Source: an uncultured Myxococcales bacterium (GTDB lineage: Bacteria > Myxococcota > Myxococcia > Myxococcales > Myxococcaceae). Taken from it: DNA of 64,000 nt. The DNA is taken from NCBI GenBank assembly GCA_937980205.1, contig CALJKW010000010.1:1-64000 (forward strand). Direction: 5' to 3'. The translations under genes were made by a program, and so were the position numbers. The notes under the pieces are model-generated. The model was not told the origin of the DNA, ran no database searches, and saw only the letters and a list, made by a program, of their open reading frames with translations. Shown here piece after piece: positions 26,072 through 33,747 of this stretch. Every line of letters starts with the position of its first letter. Positions within the stretch are counted from its first letter, which is position 1.

Positions 26072-26556
26072 GCGACGCGGCCTGCACGCGCTGTGGGACG
26101 TTCGCGGCGCTGACTCCGCTCGTGGGGCAGCAGCTGTGCGCGCAGTGCATCGAGCGGCTGAAGGCGATGCCGGTGTACTCGCAGGTCGCCGTACGCGCCG
26201 TCGCGATCCTCACGAATCCGACCGCCGGCGCCGCGATGCTCGCGATGAACTACTCGGCGGTCGGCAACAAGGCGAAGGCGCGCGAGTGGACGATCGCCGC
26301 CGTGGTGATCGGCGTCATCTACGTCATCCTGATGAACATCGACGCGATCCCGAACGTGGCGTTCCTCGCCGCGAACGTCGGCGCGGGCATCACGATGGGC
26401 CGCACCTGGGAGCCGGAGTGGGCGGTGCTCGTGCAGCACGGCTTCCGCAAGCGCAACCCGTGGTGGGTCGTGCTCGCCACGCTCGGGGCGCTCGTGGTGC
26501 TGGTGCTCGTGCTGACCGCCGTCGAGCTCGCGCGCGGTGGCGCGACTGAGCTTTGA
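26068..26556 (+). CDS. Zinc-ribbon membrane protein
   Basis: 162 residues from a GTG start. N-terminal CTRCGTFAALTPLVGQQLCAQC is a CxxC-x14-CxxC zinc ribbon. Three hydrophobic segments follow (about 45-65; about 76-95, WTIAAVVIGVIYVILMNIDA; and 128-152, WWVVLATLGALVVLVLVLTAVEL). The middle motif NYSAVGNKAKAREW resembles the RDD-free 'NWRRLG...A.kw' of small membrane proteins seen in myxobacteria. Function unknown. Coupled to DUF2378 by a 4-nt overlap. Confidence 0.7.
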   Translation: MSDAACTRCGTFAALTPLVGQQLCAQCIERLKAMPVYSQVAVRAVAILTNPTAGAAMLAMNYSAVGNKAKAREWTIAAVVIGVIYVILMNIDAIPNVAFLAANVGAGITMGRTWEPEWAVLVQHGFRKRNPWWVVLATLGALVVLVLVLTAVELARGGATEL

Positions 26557-26609
26557 CCGGCGATGTGCGTCTGCTTGTGCTGCTGGCGAGAGCGGCGCAC
26601 ACTCGATGC

Positions 26610-27239
26610 ATGTCCAGGCTCTTCGCCGGCGTCGTGTTCGCCGCTCTTTGCGGTTGTGACTTCGGGCCGACGTGCCGCCCCGGGACCATCTGCGTCGGGG
26701 GCGTGTACGACTGCGGTCCGCACAATTGCTCGGGGTGCTGCAACAGCGCCGGCAGCTGCGTCCCGGGCACGTCAGATCTCACCTGCGGCAGCGGCGGCGC
26801 GCAATGCGCGACCTGCCCCACGAGCGAGGGGTGCACCGGGTCGATGTGCGTGCCGATGATCGATCACTGTCCGCCAGATGCCGGCGTCGTCACCGCCGCT
26901 CAGGTTCACTCGAGCGTGCTCGGTCCGCGCTGCGGGGCCACCTGCCACGCCTTTGGCGGCTCTGCGGGCCAATACGCGACGATGGGGAGCGAGGTCTCCA
27001 CGAAAGGGCTGGCGCGCAAGGCCTCGCGTTACGCCGACGACTTCGAGCGTCTGAAGATCGTGGATCCCGGCCGCCTGCGGAGCTCGTCGCTCTGGCTGAT
27101 GGTGACCGCGACGGGGCCGAATGGTCGCGATGGGCCTCGCGGAGAAAAGACAGGCCCCAGCGAGCCGAGCGACGGCACCACGCTGAGCGAGGTCGAGCGG
27201 CAACAAATCAGGGACTGGATCTGCGCCGGGGCGCCGTGA
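26610..27239 (+). CDS. Lipoprotein with degenerate cytochrome-c-like domain
   Basis: 209 residues. MSRLFAGVVFAALCGCDFGP contains a lipobox ending at Cys16 (L-C-G-C). Residues 17-90 are Cys-rich (CRPGTIC, NCSGCCNSAGSC, CATCPTSEGC). The C-terminal part resembles the heme domains of myxobacterial/planctomycete lipoproteins: VHSSVLGPRCGATCHAFGG near the start and LSEVERQQIRDWICAGAP at the end. The heme motif should be CxxCH, but here it is CGATCH (CX3CH), so covalent heme attachment is doubtful. ATG at 26610 starts the signal peptide. It converges with the CBS gene at 1 nt. Confidence 0.75.
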   Translation: MSRLFAGVVFAALCGCDFGPTCRPGTICVGGVYDCGPHNCSGCCNSAGSCVPGTSDLTCGSGGAQCATCPTSEGCTGSMCVPMIDHCPPDAGVVTAAQVHSSVLGPRCGATCHAFGGSAGQYATMGSEVSTKGLARKASRYADDFERLKIVDPGRLRSSSLWLMVTATGPNGRDGPRGEKTGPSEPSDGTTLSEVERQQIRDWICAGAP

Positions 27240-27240
27240 C

Positions 27241-28611
27241 TCAGGCCGCGCGCGACGCGAGGAACTCGATGAGGTCGATCTTCGTCACGATGCCCGTGAC
27301 CTTCTGACCCTCGCGCACCACGGCGACGTGATCCTGCGCGAACACGTCTTTGAGCCGGTTGATGTTGGTCTCCGGCGTCACGACGCCCTGCAGCGGCGTC
27401 ACCAGCCGATCGATGGTGTCCGTCATCTTGTACGAGCCGCCGATGAGGCCGTTGAGCAGGTCGTACTCGTGGATCATGCCGACGGCCGACCCGTCTTGCT
27501 CGACCACCGGCATCTGCGAGATGCCGTGCCGCTTCATGTCCTCGATGACGGAAGAGATCTTCTCGCCCTTCTTCGCCGAGATGACGTCGCGCGGCCGGGC
27601 CTTCAAGATGTCGGCGACGACGCCCGGGCCCTTCTCCTCGATGAACCCGTTGTCGCGCATCCACTCGTCTGAATAGAACTTCGAGATGTAGCTCGAGCCG
27701 CCGTCGGGCAGCACGGTGACGATCACCTTGCCCTTGCCGAGCTCCTTCGCGAGCTCGCAGGCGACGTGAACCGCGGCGCCCGAGCTGCCTCCGGCGAAGA
27801 TGCCTTCCTCGCGCGCGAGCCGCCGCGCAGCGACGAAGCACTGCCGGTCATCGACCTGGCGAACCTGGTCGACCACCTTGAAGTCCATCGCGGCGCACAG
27901 CATGTCCTCGCCGATGCCCTCGACCTTGTAGACGTGCGGCGTGCCGATCTTCCCCGTCTTGAAGTACCCCTCGTAGATCGACCCTTCGGGATCCGCGCCG
28001 ACGTTCTGGATCTTGGGGTTCTTCTCCTTGAGGTACTTGCCGGCGCCGCTCATCGTGCCGCCGGTGCCGAGGCCCGAGACGAACACGTCGAGCTTTCCGT
28101 CGAGCTGCTCCCAGATCTCTCTGCCCGTCGTGAGGTAGTGCGCCTCGATGTTGTCCTGCGAGTGGTACTGGTTCGGGTAGAAGGCGCCGGGCGTCTCGCG
28201 GACGATGCGCTTCGCCGTCTCGTAGTAGCTGCGCGGATCATCGGCCGGCACGTTCGTCGGCGTCACCACCACCTGCGCGCCCATGCCCTTCAGCCGGTTG
28301 ATCTTCTCGATCGACATCTTGTCCGGCATCGTGAACACGGTGCGGTAGCCCTTCACCGCCGCGATCATCGCGAGGCCCATGCCGGTGTTCCCCGACGTGT
28401 TCTCGACGATCGTGCCGCCTGCCTTCAGCGTGCCGGCCTTCTCGGCCTTCTCGATCATGTGCAGCGCCATTCGGTCTTTGACCGAGCCGCCGGGGTTCAT
28501 GAACTCGAGCTTCACGTAGACGGTCGCGTCGTTCGGGCCGACCATCTTGTTGAGCTTCACGAGCGGCGTGTTGCCGATCGCCGACAGGACGTTGGGGTGC
28601 ACGTTCTTCAT
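27241..28611 (-). CDS. cbs: Cystathionine beta-synthase with C-terminal CBS pair
   Basis: 456 residues, start ATG at 28611 supported by AGAGG 8 nt upstream (28620-28624). The N-terminal 320 residues are PLP fold type II: IGNTPLVKL, MNPGGSVKDRMAL with the Schiff-base Lys, ENTSGNTGMGLAM and the GLGTGGTMSGAGKYLKEK phosphate loop. The last 120 residues are a tandem CBS (Bateman) module (DVISAKKGEKISSVI..., VVTPETNINRLKDVF...), which in such enzymes binds adenosyl ligands and regulates activity. The reaction is serine (or O-acetylserine) plus homocysteine (or sulfide). With the gamma-lyase/synthase gene 4 kb away it supports transsulfuration. Human-type heme domain is absent. Confidence 0.92.
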   Translation of the reverse strand: MKNVHPNVLSAIGNTPLVKLNKMVGPNDATVYVKLEFMNPGGSVKDRMALHMIEKAEKAGTLKAGGTIVENTSGNTGMGLAMIAAVKGYRTVFTMPDKMSIEKINRLKGMGAQVVVTPTNVPADDPRSYYETAKRIVRETPGAFYPNQYHSQDNIEAHYLTTGREIWEQLDGKLDVFVSGLGTGGTMSGAGKYLKEKNPKIQNVGADPEGSIYEGYFKTGKIGTPHVYKVEGIGEDMLCAAMDFKVVDQVRQVDDRQCFVAARRLAREEGIFAGGSSGAAVHVACELAKELGKGKVIVTVLPDGGSSYISKFYSDEWMRDNGFIEEKGPGVVADILKARPRDVISAKKGEKISSVIEDMKRHGISQMPVVEQDGSAVGMIHEYDLLNGLIGGSYKMTDTIDRLVTPLQGVVTPETNINRLKDVFAQDHVAVVREGQKVTGIVTKIDLIEFLASRAA

Positions 28612-28630
28612 GCCCGGCACCTCTAACCGA

Positions 28631-28855
28631 TCACGCGGTGGAGCGCTTCACCTTCTCGCCCTTCATCAGGCTCTCGATCCGCTCCAGAACCTCGGCCTTG
28701 TAGACGCGAGACCCGCAGTTCGGGCATGCACCCTGGGGCACGTCGGTGAGCACGACGACCTTGCCGTTCACCGTCATGCGCACCTCGACGAAGCGCTGCT
28801 CATACTGCCCACTGCAGGGGCACCTGCCGTAGTCGCGCTTTCCGTAGTCCGCCAT
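28631..28855 (-). CDS. YgiT-type zinc-finger protein
   Basis: 74 residues, with two Cys pairs: RCPCSGQY near the N-terminus and GACPNCGSRVY in the middle. VRMTVNGKVVVLTDVPQGACPNCG followed by a helix (EVLERIESLMKG) is the YgiT/MqsA-type zinc-finger pattern (TIGR03831-like); the antitoxin HTH of MqsA is absent. It is probably a zinc-binding accessory domain in small proteins. ATG at 28855; stop 19 nt before the CBS start. The start region is only 27 nt from the divergent gene, so a shared promoter region exists between them. Confidence 0.75.
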   Translation of the reverse strand: MADYGKRDYGRCPCSGQYEQRFVEVRMTVNGKVVVLTDVPQGACPNCGSRVYKAEVLERIESLMKGEKVKRSTA

Positions 28856-28882
28856 GGGGTGGGTCTGTAAGATAACTCCTTC

Positions 28883-29770
28883 GTGACCCGCGTACCGCCA
28901 TCAAATCGACCGCCGCCGCCACCCGCAGCCCGGCCGGTGCGTCGCCCGCGCCACGTCGAGCACAAGCACGAGGTGAAGCACGAGGAGAAGCTCGAGGAGA
29001 GGGCGACCGAGGTGGGCGAGGTCAGCGGCGCCCATCACATGAAGCTCGCCCACGAAGAGGCGGCCCAGGAGCACGCCGAGGCGATGGGGTGGACGCACGA
29101 CACCCACCACGAGGCGCACGAGCGGAAGGCCGACAAGGAAGAGGCCTTCGCCGAGGCCCAACGCAACGACGAAGACAAGCAGCGTCAGGTCAAGCAGCCG
29201 CAGAAGACGACGACCGAGGCGAAGAAGTCGGGAGAGAACAAGCCCGGCCTCCACCAGCCCGCCAAGAAGGACGAGTTCCAGTCGAAGCCGAACCTGAGCC
29301 AGTCGGGGCTGCAGTCGAAGCTCAAGCCCCCGCCGCTCGACGCGCTCGGCACCCAGCGCATCGGCGCGACCGAGGCCGTCGCCGCGGCGAAGACGACCGA
29401 CGCGGTTCGCGAGGCCGCCGAGCGCGCGCTCAAGTCCGGCAAGCCGCCCGACGCGATGACGCTCTTGAACCAGGCGCAGCCGCACGGCGTCTTCTTCAAG
29501 GAAGACTACGAGCGCGAAGGGCACTCGGAGGACAAAGAAGACCCCGAGCTCGCCGCCGCCGTCGAAGAGTGCATCCGCCTCATGTTCGGAGTGCGCGGCA
29601 TCCTCCGCATCGGCGCCGGCCGCAACCAGGCCGACGAGCCCGTCATCATCATCGTCGTGGGCCAGGGCTTCGGAGAGGCCTCGATGCGCGTCGTGCCCGA
29701 GAAGGTGCACAAGTTTCCGACGCTGTTGGCCTTGCCTTACGACGTGCTGCCCTTGAAAAAAGAGCGATGA
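28883..29770 (+). CDS. Charged, low-complexity protein of unknown function with conserved C-terminus
   Basis: 295 residues from a GTG start. Residues 1-150 are disordered: Pro/Arg-rich N-terminus, then His/Glu/Lys-rich segments (EHKHEVKHEEKLEERATEVG; HDTHHEAHERKADKEE). Residues 210-295 look folded: GVRGILRIGAGRNQADEPVIIIVV and RVVPEKVHKFPTLLALPYDVLP, a beta-rich domain. No recognised family, no signal peptide. The ATGA overlap with the AmgK-like kinase suggests one transcript with the sugar-activation genes, but the link may be only positional. The many His residues could bind metal. Confidence 0.65.
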   Translation: MTRVPPSNRPPPPPAARPVRRPRHVEHKHEVKHEEKLEERATEVGEVSGAHHMKLAHEEAAQEHAEAMGWTHDTHHEAHERKADKEEAFAEAQRNDEDKQRQVKQPQKTTTEAKKSGENKPGLHQPAKKDEFQSKPNLSQSGLQSKLKPPPLDALGTQRIGATEAVAAAKTTDAVREAAERALKSGKPPDAMTLLNQAQPHGVFFKEDYEREGHSEDKEDPELAAAVEECIRLMFGVRGILRIGAGRNQADEPVIIIVVGQGFGEASMRVVPEKVHKFPTLLALPYDVLPLKKER

Positions 29771-30792
29771 GCGCAGCGACGGACGAACAACTCAAAGCCC
29801 AGGTCCAGAAGGCCACCGGCGTCGACGCTTCCGCCGGCCAGGTGAAGAAGCTCAAAGGCGATGCGAGCAATCGCTCGTACTACCGCGTCAGCGTGGCCCC
29901 GAAGAGCTGGGTCGTGATGGTGATGCCGCCCGACGCTTCGAAGAAGAGCGAAGAGGCGAGCAAGGGAGACGCTCCCACCGAGCTGCCGTTCGTGAACGTG
30001 CACCGGTACCTCTCGGGCCTGGGCGTCCGCGTGCCGAAGATCGTCCAGTACGACGAGCCGGCCGGGATGATGGTGCTCGAGGACCTGACGGATCAGACGT
30101 TCGAGCAGGCGCTCGTCAGCACCGGCAAGCGCGACCAGCTGTACTCCGATGCGATCGATCTGCTGGCGCGCCTGCGGCTCGCGGCAGAGCAGAGCCCGGA
30201 TCCGAAGTGCCTCGCGTTCACGCGTGCGTTCGACGAAGACCTCTACGACTGGGAGCTCCACCACTTCCGCGAGTGGGGCATGGAGGCCTGGAGCGGCAAG
30301 AAGCCCGAAGGCGCCGAGCGCGCCGAGCTCGATCAGCACTTCCGCGCCATCGCGAAGGAGCTCGCCGCCGCGCCGCGCGGCTTCACGCACCGCGACTACC
30401 AGAGCCGCAACCTGATGGTGAAAGAGGGCGAGCTCGTCGTCATCGACTTCCAGGACGCGCTGCAGGGCCCGCGGCAGTACGACCTCGTCGCGCTCCTGCG
30501 CGACAGCTACGTCGAGCTCGACCGCAAGTTCGTCGAAGAGATGCTGCGCCGGTACATCTCGAAGGTCGGCGGCGACGAGAAGGAGTTCATCCGCTTCTTC
30601 GACCTGCTCACCGTGCAGCGGAAGATGAAGGACGCGGGCCGCTTCGAGTTCATCAACCGCGTGAAGGGCAACCCGGGCTTCCTGGTCTCGATCCCCGCGT
30701 CGCTGCGGTACGTGAAGGACGCGCTGGATCGGCAGCCCCAGCTCGGCTCCTTGCGGAAGATCGTCGCGAAGTACGTGCCCGAGCTCGCATGA
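29767..30792 (+). CDS. AmgK-like aminoglycoside-phosphotransferase-fold sugar kinase
   Basis: 341 residues of the aminoglycoside phosphotransferase fold. The catalytic loop THRDYQSRNLMV (Asp of HxDxxxxN) and the metal-binding VVIDFQDALQGPRQYDL motif are intact, and LKGDASNRSYYRV supplies the nucleotide loop. The sequence HRDYQSRNL...IDFQDALxGPxxYDL is typical of AmgK, the cell-wall-recycling MurNAc/GlcNAc anomeric kinase. It is immediately followed by, and overlaps by ATGA, a nucleotidyltransferase, as AmgK is with MurU. The MurNAc specificity is inference from this pairing; an alternative is a sugar-1-kinase for polysaccharide synthesis. Confidence 0.8.
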   Translation: MSAATDEQLKAQVQKATGVDASAGQVKKLKGDASNRSYYRVSVAPKSWVVMVMPPDASKKSEEASKGDAPTELPFVNVHRYLSGLGVRVPKIVQYDEPAGMMVLEDLTDQTFEQALVSTGKRDQLYSDAIDLLARLRLAAEQSPDPKCLAFTRAFDEDLYDWELHHFREWGMEAWSGKKPEGAERAELDQHFRAIAKELAAAPRGFTHRDYQSRNLMVKEGELVVIDFQDALQGPRQYDLVALLRDSYVELDRKFVEEMLRRYISKVGGDEKEFIRFFDLLTVQRKMKDAGRFEFINRVKGNPGFLVSIPASLRYVKDALDRQPQLGSLRKIVAKYVPELA

Positions 30793-31784
30793 GGGCGATG
30801 GTGCTGTGCGCGGGCCTCGGCACGCGCTTGAGGCCCATCACCGAGGTCTGGCCGAAGCCGGCGGTTCCGCTGCTCGGGCAGCCGCTCATCCGCCACACGC
30901 TGCGCGCCTTGCGCCGCGCGGGGATCACGGAGCTCGGCATCAACACGTTCCATCTGCCGGAGGTGATGGAGCAGTGCGTGCGCCGCGAGTGGACGCATCT
31001 CACGGTCTCTTCGGAGGTGGGCGAGATCCAGGGCACCGGCGGCGGCGTGCGCGGGCTGCGTGCGTTCCTCTCGGGCGGCGACTTCGTCGTGATGAACGGC
31101 GACGTGCTGTTCGACGTCGACGTCTCGTCGGTGGTCGCGGCGCACAAAGCGTCCGGCGCCGCCGCGACGATGGTGCTGCTGCCGATGCCCGAGGGCGCGA
31201 AGTACAACGCCGTCGAGACGGACGGCGGGGGCGACGTGCGGAAGATCGCGGGGAAGGGCCCGGGCGGAGAGCGCCTCGCGCCGTGGCACTTCAGCGGCAT
31301 GCACGTGATGACTCCGGCGGTGTTCGACTTCATGGCCGAGCGGGGCCCGGAGGACATCAACCACGACGTGTACCTGCGGATGATCGGCAAGGGCCTGCGC
31401 GTGTACGGCCACGTCGTGCGCGAGCGCCTGTACTGGTCGGACCTGGGCACGCTCGAGCGCTACGTGGCGACGCACCGGGACATCTTGTTCGGCCAGGTGA
31501 AGGGCTTCGTCGAAGAGCCGCGCGGCGCGGGGAACTTCTGGGCGGCGTCGACGGCGTCGCTGTCGGACGTGCAGGTCAGCGGGCCGGCGTGGTTCGGCGC
31601 GGGCTGCACGCTGGGGAAGGGCGTGCGCATCGGCTCGGCGACGTCGGTGGGGCCCGGCGCCGTCGTCGGCGACGGCGCGCAGCTCAACCGCTGCATCGTG
31701 CTCGACGGCGCGAAGGTGCCGGGCGGGCAGCTCTACGAGGACAAGGTGTTCTTCGGAGAGAGGGTGCTCGACGCGGCCCCGTAG
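30789..31784 (+). CDS. Sugar-1-phosphate nucleotidyltransferase (MurU-like, with beta-helix tail)
   Basis: 331 residues. The N-terminal catalytic fold begins AMVLCAGLGTRLRPITEVWPKPAVPLLG, with the GxGTRLRPxTxxxPKP signature and DVLFDVD for the metal site (GDVLFDVDVSS). MurU is about 225 residues; this protein has an extra C-terminal left-handed beta-helix (about 245-315, with hexapeptide-like turns GPAWFGAGCTLGKGVRIGSATSVGPGAVVG and CIVLDGAKV), as in GDP-mannose and glucose-1-phosphate transferases. So it may use MurNAc-1-P, mannose-1-P or another sugar. The upstream kinase overlaps by 4 nt, showing a two-step sugar-activation pair. Its 3' side faces a convergent gene 107 nt away. Confidence 0.85.
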   Translation: MRAMVLCAGLGTRLRPITEVWPKPAVPLLGQPLIRHTLRALRRAGITELGINTFHLPEVMEQCVRREWTHLTVSSEVGEIQGTGGGVRGLRAFLSGGDFVVMNGDVLFDVDVSSVVAAHKASGAAATMVLLPMPEGAKYNAVETDGGGDVRKIAGKGPGGERLAPWHFSGMHVMTPAVFDFMAERGPEDINHDVYLRMIGKGLRVYGHVVRERLYWSDLGTLERYVATHRDILFGQVKGFVEEPRGAGNFWAASTASLSDVQVSGPAWFGAGCTLGKGVRIGSATSVGPGAVVGDGAQLNRCIVLDGAKVPGGQLYEDKVFFGERVLDAAP

Positions 31785-31806
31785 TTCCTCTGCGAACGCG
31801 CAGTCG

Positions 31807-31854
31807 AAGGGCGCCCGCATCGCCTGCACGAGACCGGTTCGACTCCGCCCTTCG
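31807..31854. terminator. Long stem-loop between convergent genes
   Basis: GAAGGGCG at 31807-31814 pairs with CGCCCTTC at 31847-31854. A second small inverted repeat (TCAC-C-GTGA within CTCCG...CGGAG) follows at about 31858-31878. Position between convergent stops suggests bidirectional termination; no T-run. The T-loop-like GGTTCGACTCC inside it does not form a tRNA. Confidence 0.4.
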
Positions 31855-31891
31855 GGCTCCGCTCACCGTGAACGGAGGTTGCGTGCAGCTG

Positions 31892-32566
31892 TCAGCCCAG
31901 GGCCACCACCGCCAGCGCTACCGCCGCCGCGACACCGCCCACGATCATCGCGATGCCGGCGAAGTCTCCGCTGTCCCACTTCGTGAGCGCGTCCTCGCTC
32001 AAGCGGCTGAGCAAGAGCCGCGGCCCGCCCAGCTTCGGCGGAGCCTGCGACGTGTCGACGGTGCCGATGACGAGAATCGTCTCGCCGTCGGGGATGAGCT
32101 CCTCGACGACGCGGACCTCGCCCTCCGACAGGTGCGGCACGTGCTCCTTCACCGCCGCCGAGGCCTTCGTGTCGAGGCCGAGCAGGGACGTGCCGCCGCT
32201 GTGGACCTTCTCGCAGCGCAGCTCGGCGCCCTCGGCGTCGATCTCCAGCTTCCCGAAGGCATCGATGATCGCGAAGCCGGAGCCGACCACGAGCGCGCGG
32301 TGGACCTCTTCGAGCCGCTTGTTCCGCCCCATGCCGACCCACTGCGAGAAGCTCAGCCGGTACAGCACGCAGGCCTGGCCGCTGAGCGGCGCGGTGAGCG
32401 GCTCGTACGCGAACGCCTTGCCCTGAAGCTTGACCTCGCCGTCAGCGACCGACGCCGTGTTCGACAGCGGCAGGCTGCGGACGCGCCGGCGCTGGTCGCT
32501 GCTGCCGAGCAGCACCGCCACGCCGAGGAGGATGAGCAGCAGCGGGACGATGCCGACGATGAGCAC
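31892..32566 (-). CDS. GIDE-domain membrane protein
   Basis: 224 residues from a GTG start. Two transmembrane helices flank the protein (N-terminal LLLILLGVAVLLG; C-terminal IAMIVGGVAAAVALAVVALG). The middle has the GIDE pattern: LQGKAFAYEPLTAPLSGQACVLYR..., then a shared beta region and EELIPDGETILVIGTVDTSQ. The GIDE fold occurs in the mitochondrial E3 ligase MUL1/MAPL and in many bacterial proteins of unknown function that lack the RING finger; none is visible here. It starts 3 nt after the PP2C phosphatase stop, so one transcript and possibly a linked role in membrane stress signalling. Confidence 0.8.
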   Translation of the reverse strand: MLIVGIVPLLLILLGVAVLLGSSDQRRRVRSLPLSNTASVADGEVKLQGKAFAYEPLTAPLSGQACVLYRLSFSQWVGMGRNKRLEEVHRALVVGSGFAIIDAFGKLEIDAEGAELRCEKVHSGGTSLLGLDTKASAAVKEHVPHLSEGEVRVVEELIPDGETILVIGTVDTSQAPPKLGGPRLLLSRLSEDALTKWDSGDFAGIAMIVGGVAAAVALAVVALG

Positions 32567-32569
32567 GCG

Positions 32570-33334
32570 CTAGTGCGTGTTCCACCGCGCGAGCACGCAG
32601 GTGACGTTGTCGTTGCCGCCGTTCGCGTTGGCGAGGTCGATCAGCTGGGCACACGCCGCCTGCAGGTCCTTCTGCTGCTTCAGCACGTCGCAGATCGCCT
32701 GATCCGTCACCATGCCCGACAGGCCGTCGGAGCAGAGGAGGAAGACGTCACCGTCCTGCGGGTCGATGCGGGACACGTCGACCTGCACGGTGTCCTTCAT
32801 GCCGAGGGCGCGCACGATGACGTTCTTGTGGGGGAACGCCTCGATCTCCTCGGGCGTGAGCTTCTTCGCCTTGAGGTAGTCGTTGAGCAGGGAGTGATCT
32901 TCGGTGATCTGCTTCAGCATGCCCGCGCGGAAGAAGTACACGCGCGAGTCACCGACGTGCGCGACGTACGCGTACGCCTGGTTGAAGTGGATCGACACGA
33001 TGGTCGTGCCCATGCCGCGGAACTTCTGCTCGCTGCTGGCGCGCTCGTAGATGCGGACGTTTGCGAGCTTGATGCCGGTCGCGAGCCGGTTCTCGTCATA
33101 GTTCCGCGTCTTGTCCATCTTGTAGGGCCAGGTGGCATCCTGGTCCTTCGCGGTCATGCGGAAGAACTCGGCGAGCTCGTCGACGGCGATCTTGGACGCG
33201 ATCTCACCCGACGAGTGGCCGCCCATTCCGTCAGCGACGACAAAGAGGCGCTCTTCCGGCAACAGCAGGAAGTTGTCCTCGTTGTGGTTGCGCTTCATCC
33301 CCACGTGAGTGAGGCCCTGGACGTCGATTCGCAT
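32570..33334 (-). CDS. PP2C-family protein phosphatase
   Basis: 254 residues. All metal-ligand motifs of PP2C/Stp phosphatases are present: VGMKRNHNEDNFLL, VVADGMGGHSSGEIA, VAHVGDSRVYFFR, LLCSDGLSGMVTD and NGGNDNVTCVLARW. The enzyme would remove phosphate from Ser/Thr with two Mn/Mg ions and is the natural partner of the Ser/Thr kinase earlier in the window. Start ATG at 33334 (MRIDVQGLTHVG) rather than the upstream ATG at 33367, since the family begins at this point. Coupled closely to the GIDE protein gene downstream. Confidence 0.95.
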   Translation of the reverse strand: MRIDVQGLTHVGMKRNHNEDNFLLLPEERLFVVADGMGGHSSGEIASKIAVDELAEFFRMTAKDQDATWPYKMDKTRNYDENRLATGIKLANVRIYERASSEQKFRGMGTTIVSIHFNQAYAYVAHVGDSRVYFFRAGMLKQITEDHSLLNDYLKAKKLTPEEIEAFPHKNVIVRALGMKDTVQVDVSRIDPQDGDVFLLCSDGLSGMVTDQAICDVLKQQKDLQAACAQLIDLANANGGNDNVTCVLARWNTH

Positions 33335-33382
33335 TGGAGTCGGCGAGCGAGGCGGGGAGTTAAGCAACTCGAGTTTCTCCGG

Positions 33383-33745
33383 TCAAAGGTTTGAGGAGTC
33401 GCTCAGCTCGAGCTGATCGCCCTCGCTGGTGCCACTTGCGGCCACTGTACCCGAAGGAAGCTCGAGCACGGAATGGGCCTTGAAATAGACGTTCGTCGCC
33501 CGCCAGGGAGGTAGTGACGGGAAGACCTTGACGACCTTGAGTTCCCGATCGAGGAACAGCGCGTCAATGGCGATGCGCATGAAGAACGTGTGGATGCCGT
33601 TGCACGGCACGATGTGGAGGCCCTCCCCGAAGGGGAAGTCGCGCCGCCCCATGAGCCCCACGAACCGCTGGGCGAACGAGCGGGCCTCTGCCGCGCGGTC
33701 GGCGAGCAGCTTGTCCTTGGTGACGTTCCGGACGCGGAGAGGCAC
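33383..33745 (-). CDS. DUF192-family protein
   Basis: 120 residues from a GTG start. The DUF192 hallmark is LMGRRDFPFGEGLHIVPCNGIHTFFMRIAIDALFLD (GLM..., g-c..iHtf.M...iD..Fld), and then VFPSLPPWRATNVYFKAHSVLELPSGTVAASG. Function of the family is unclear; members are commonly secreted or archaeal. No signal peptide is seen from this start; an ATG at 33787 would extend into the neighbouring gene. The GTG lies 2 nt from the divergent trmL start, so the two promoters must lie inside each other's coding sequence. Stop is 48 nt before the PP2C start region. Confidence 0.85.
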   Translation of the reverse strand: MPLRVRNVTKDKLLADRAAEARSFAQRFVGLMGRRDFPFGEGLHIVPCNGIHTFFMRIAIDALFLDRELKVVKVFPSLPPWRATNVYFKAHSVLELPSGTVAASGTSEGDQLELSDSSNL

Positions 33746-33747
33746 TC

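Noticed and set aside
31807..31880. tRNA gene (GGTTCGACTCC T-loop-like sequence)
   Set aside because: The complementary arms are only 48 nt apart, the T-stem does not pair, and D and anticodon arms are missing.
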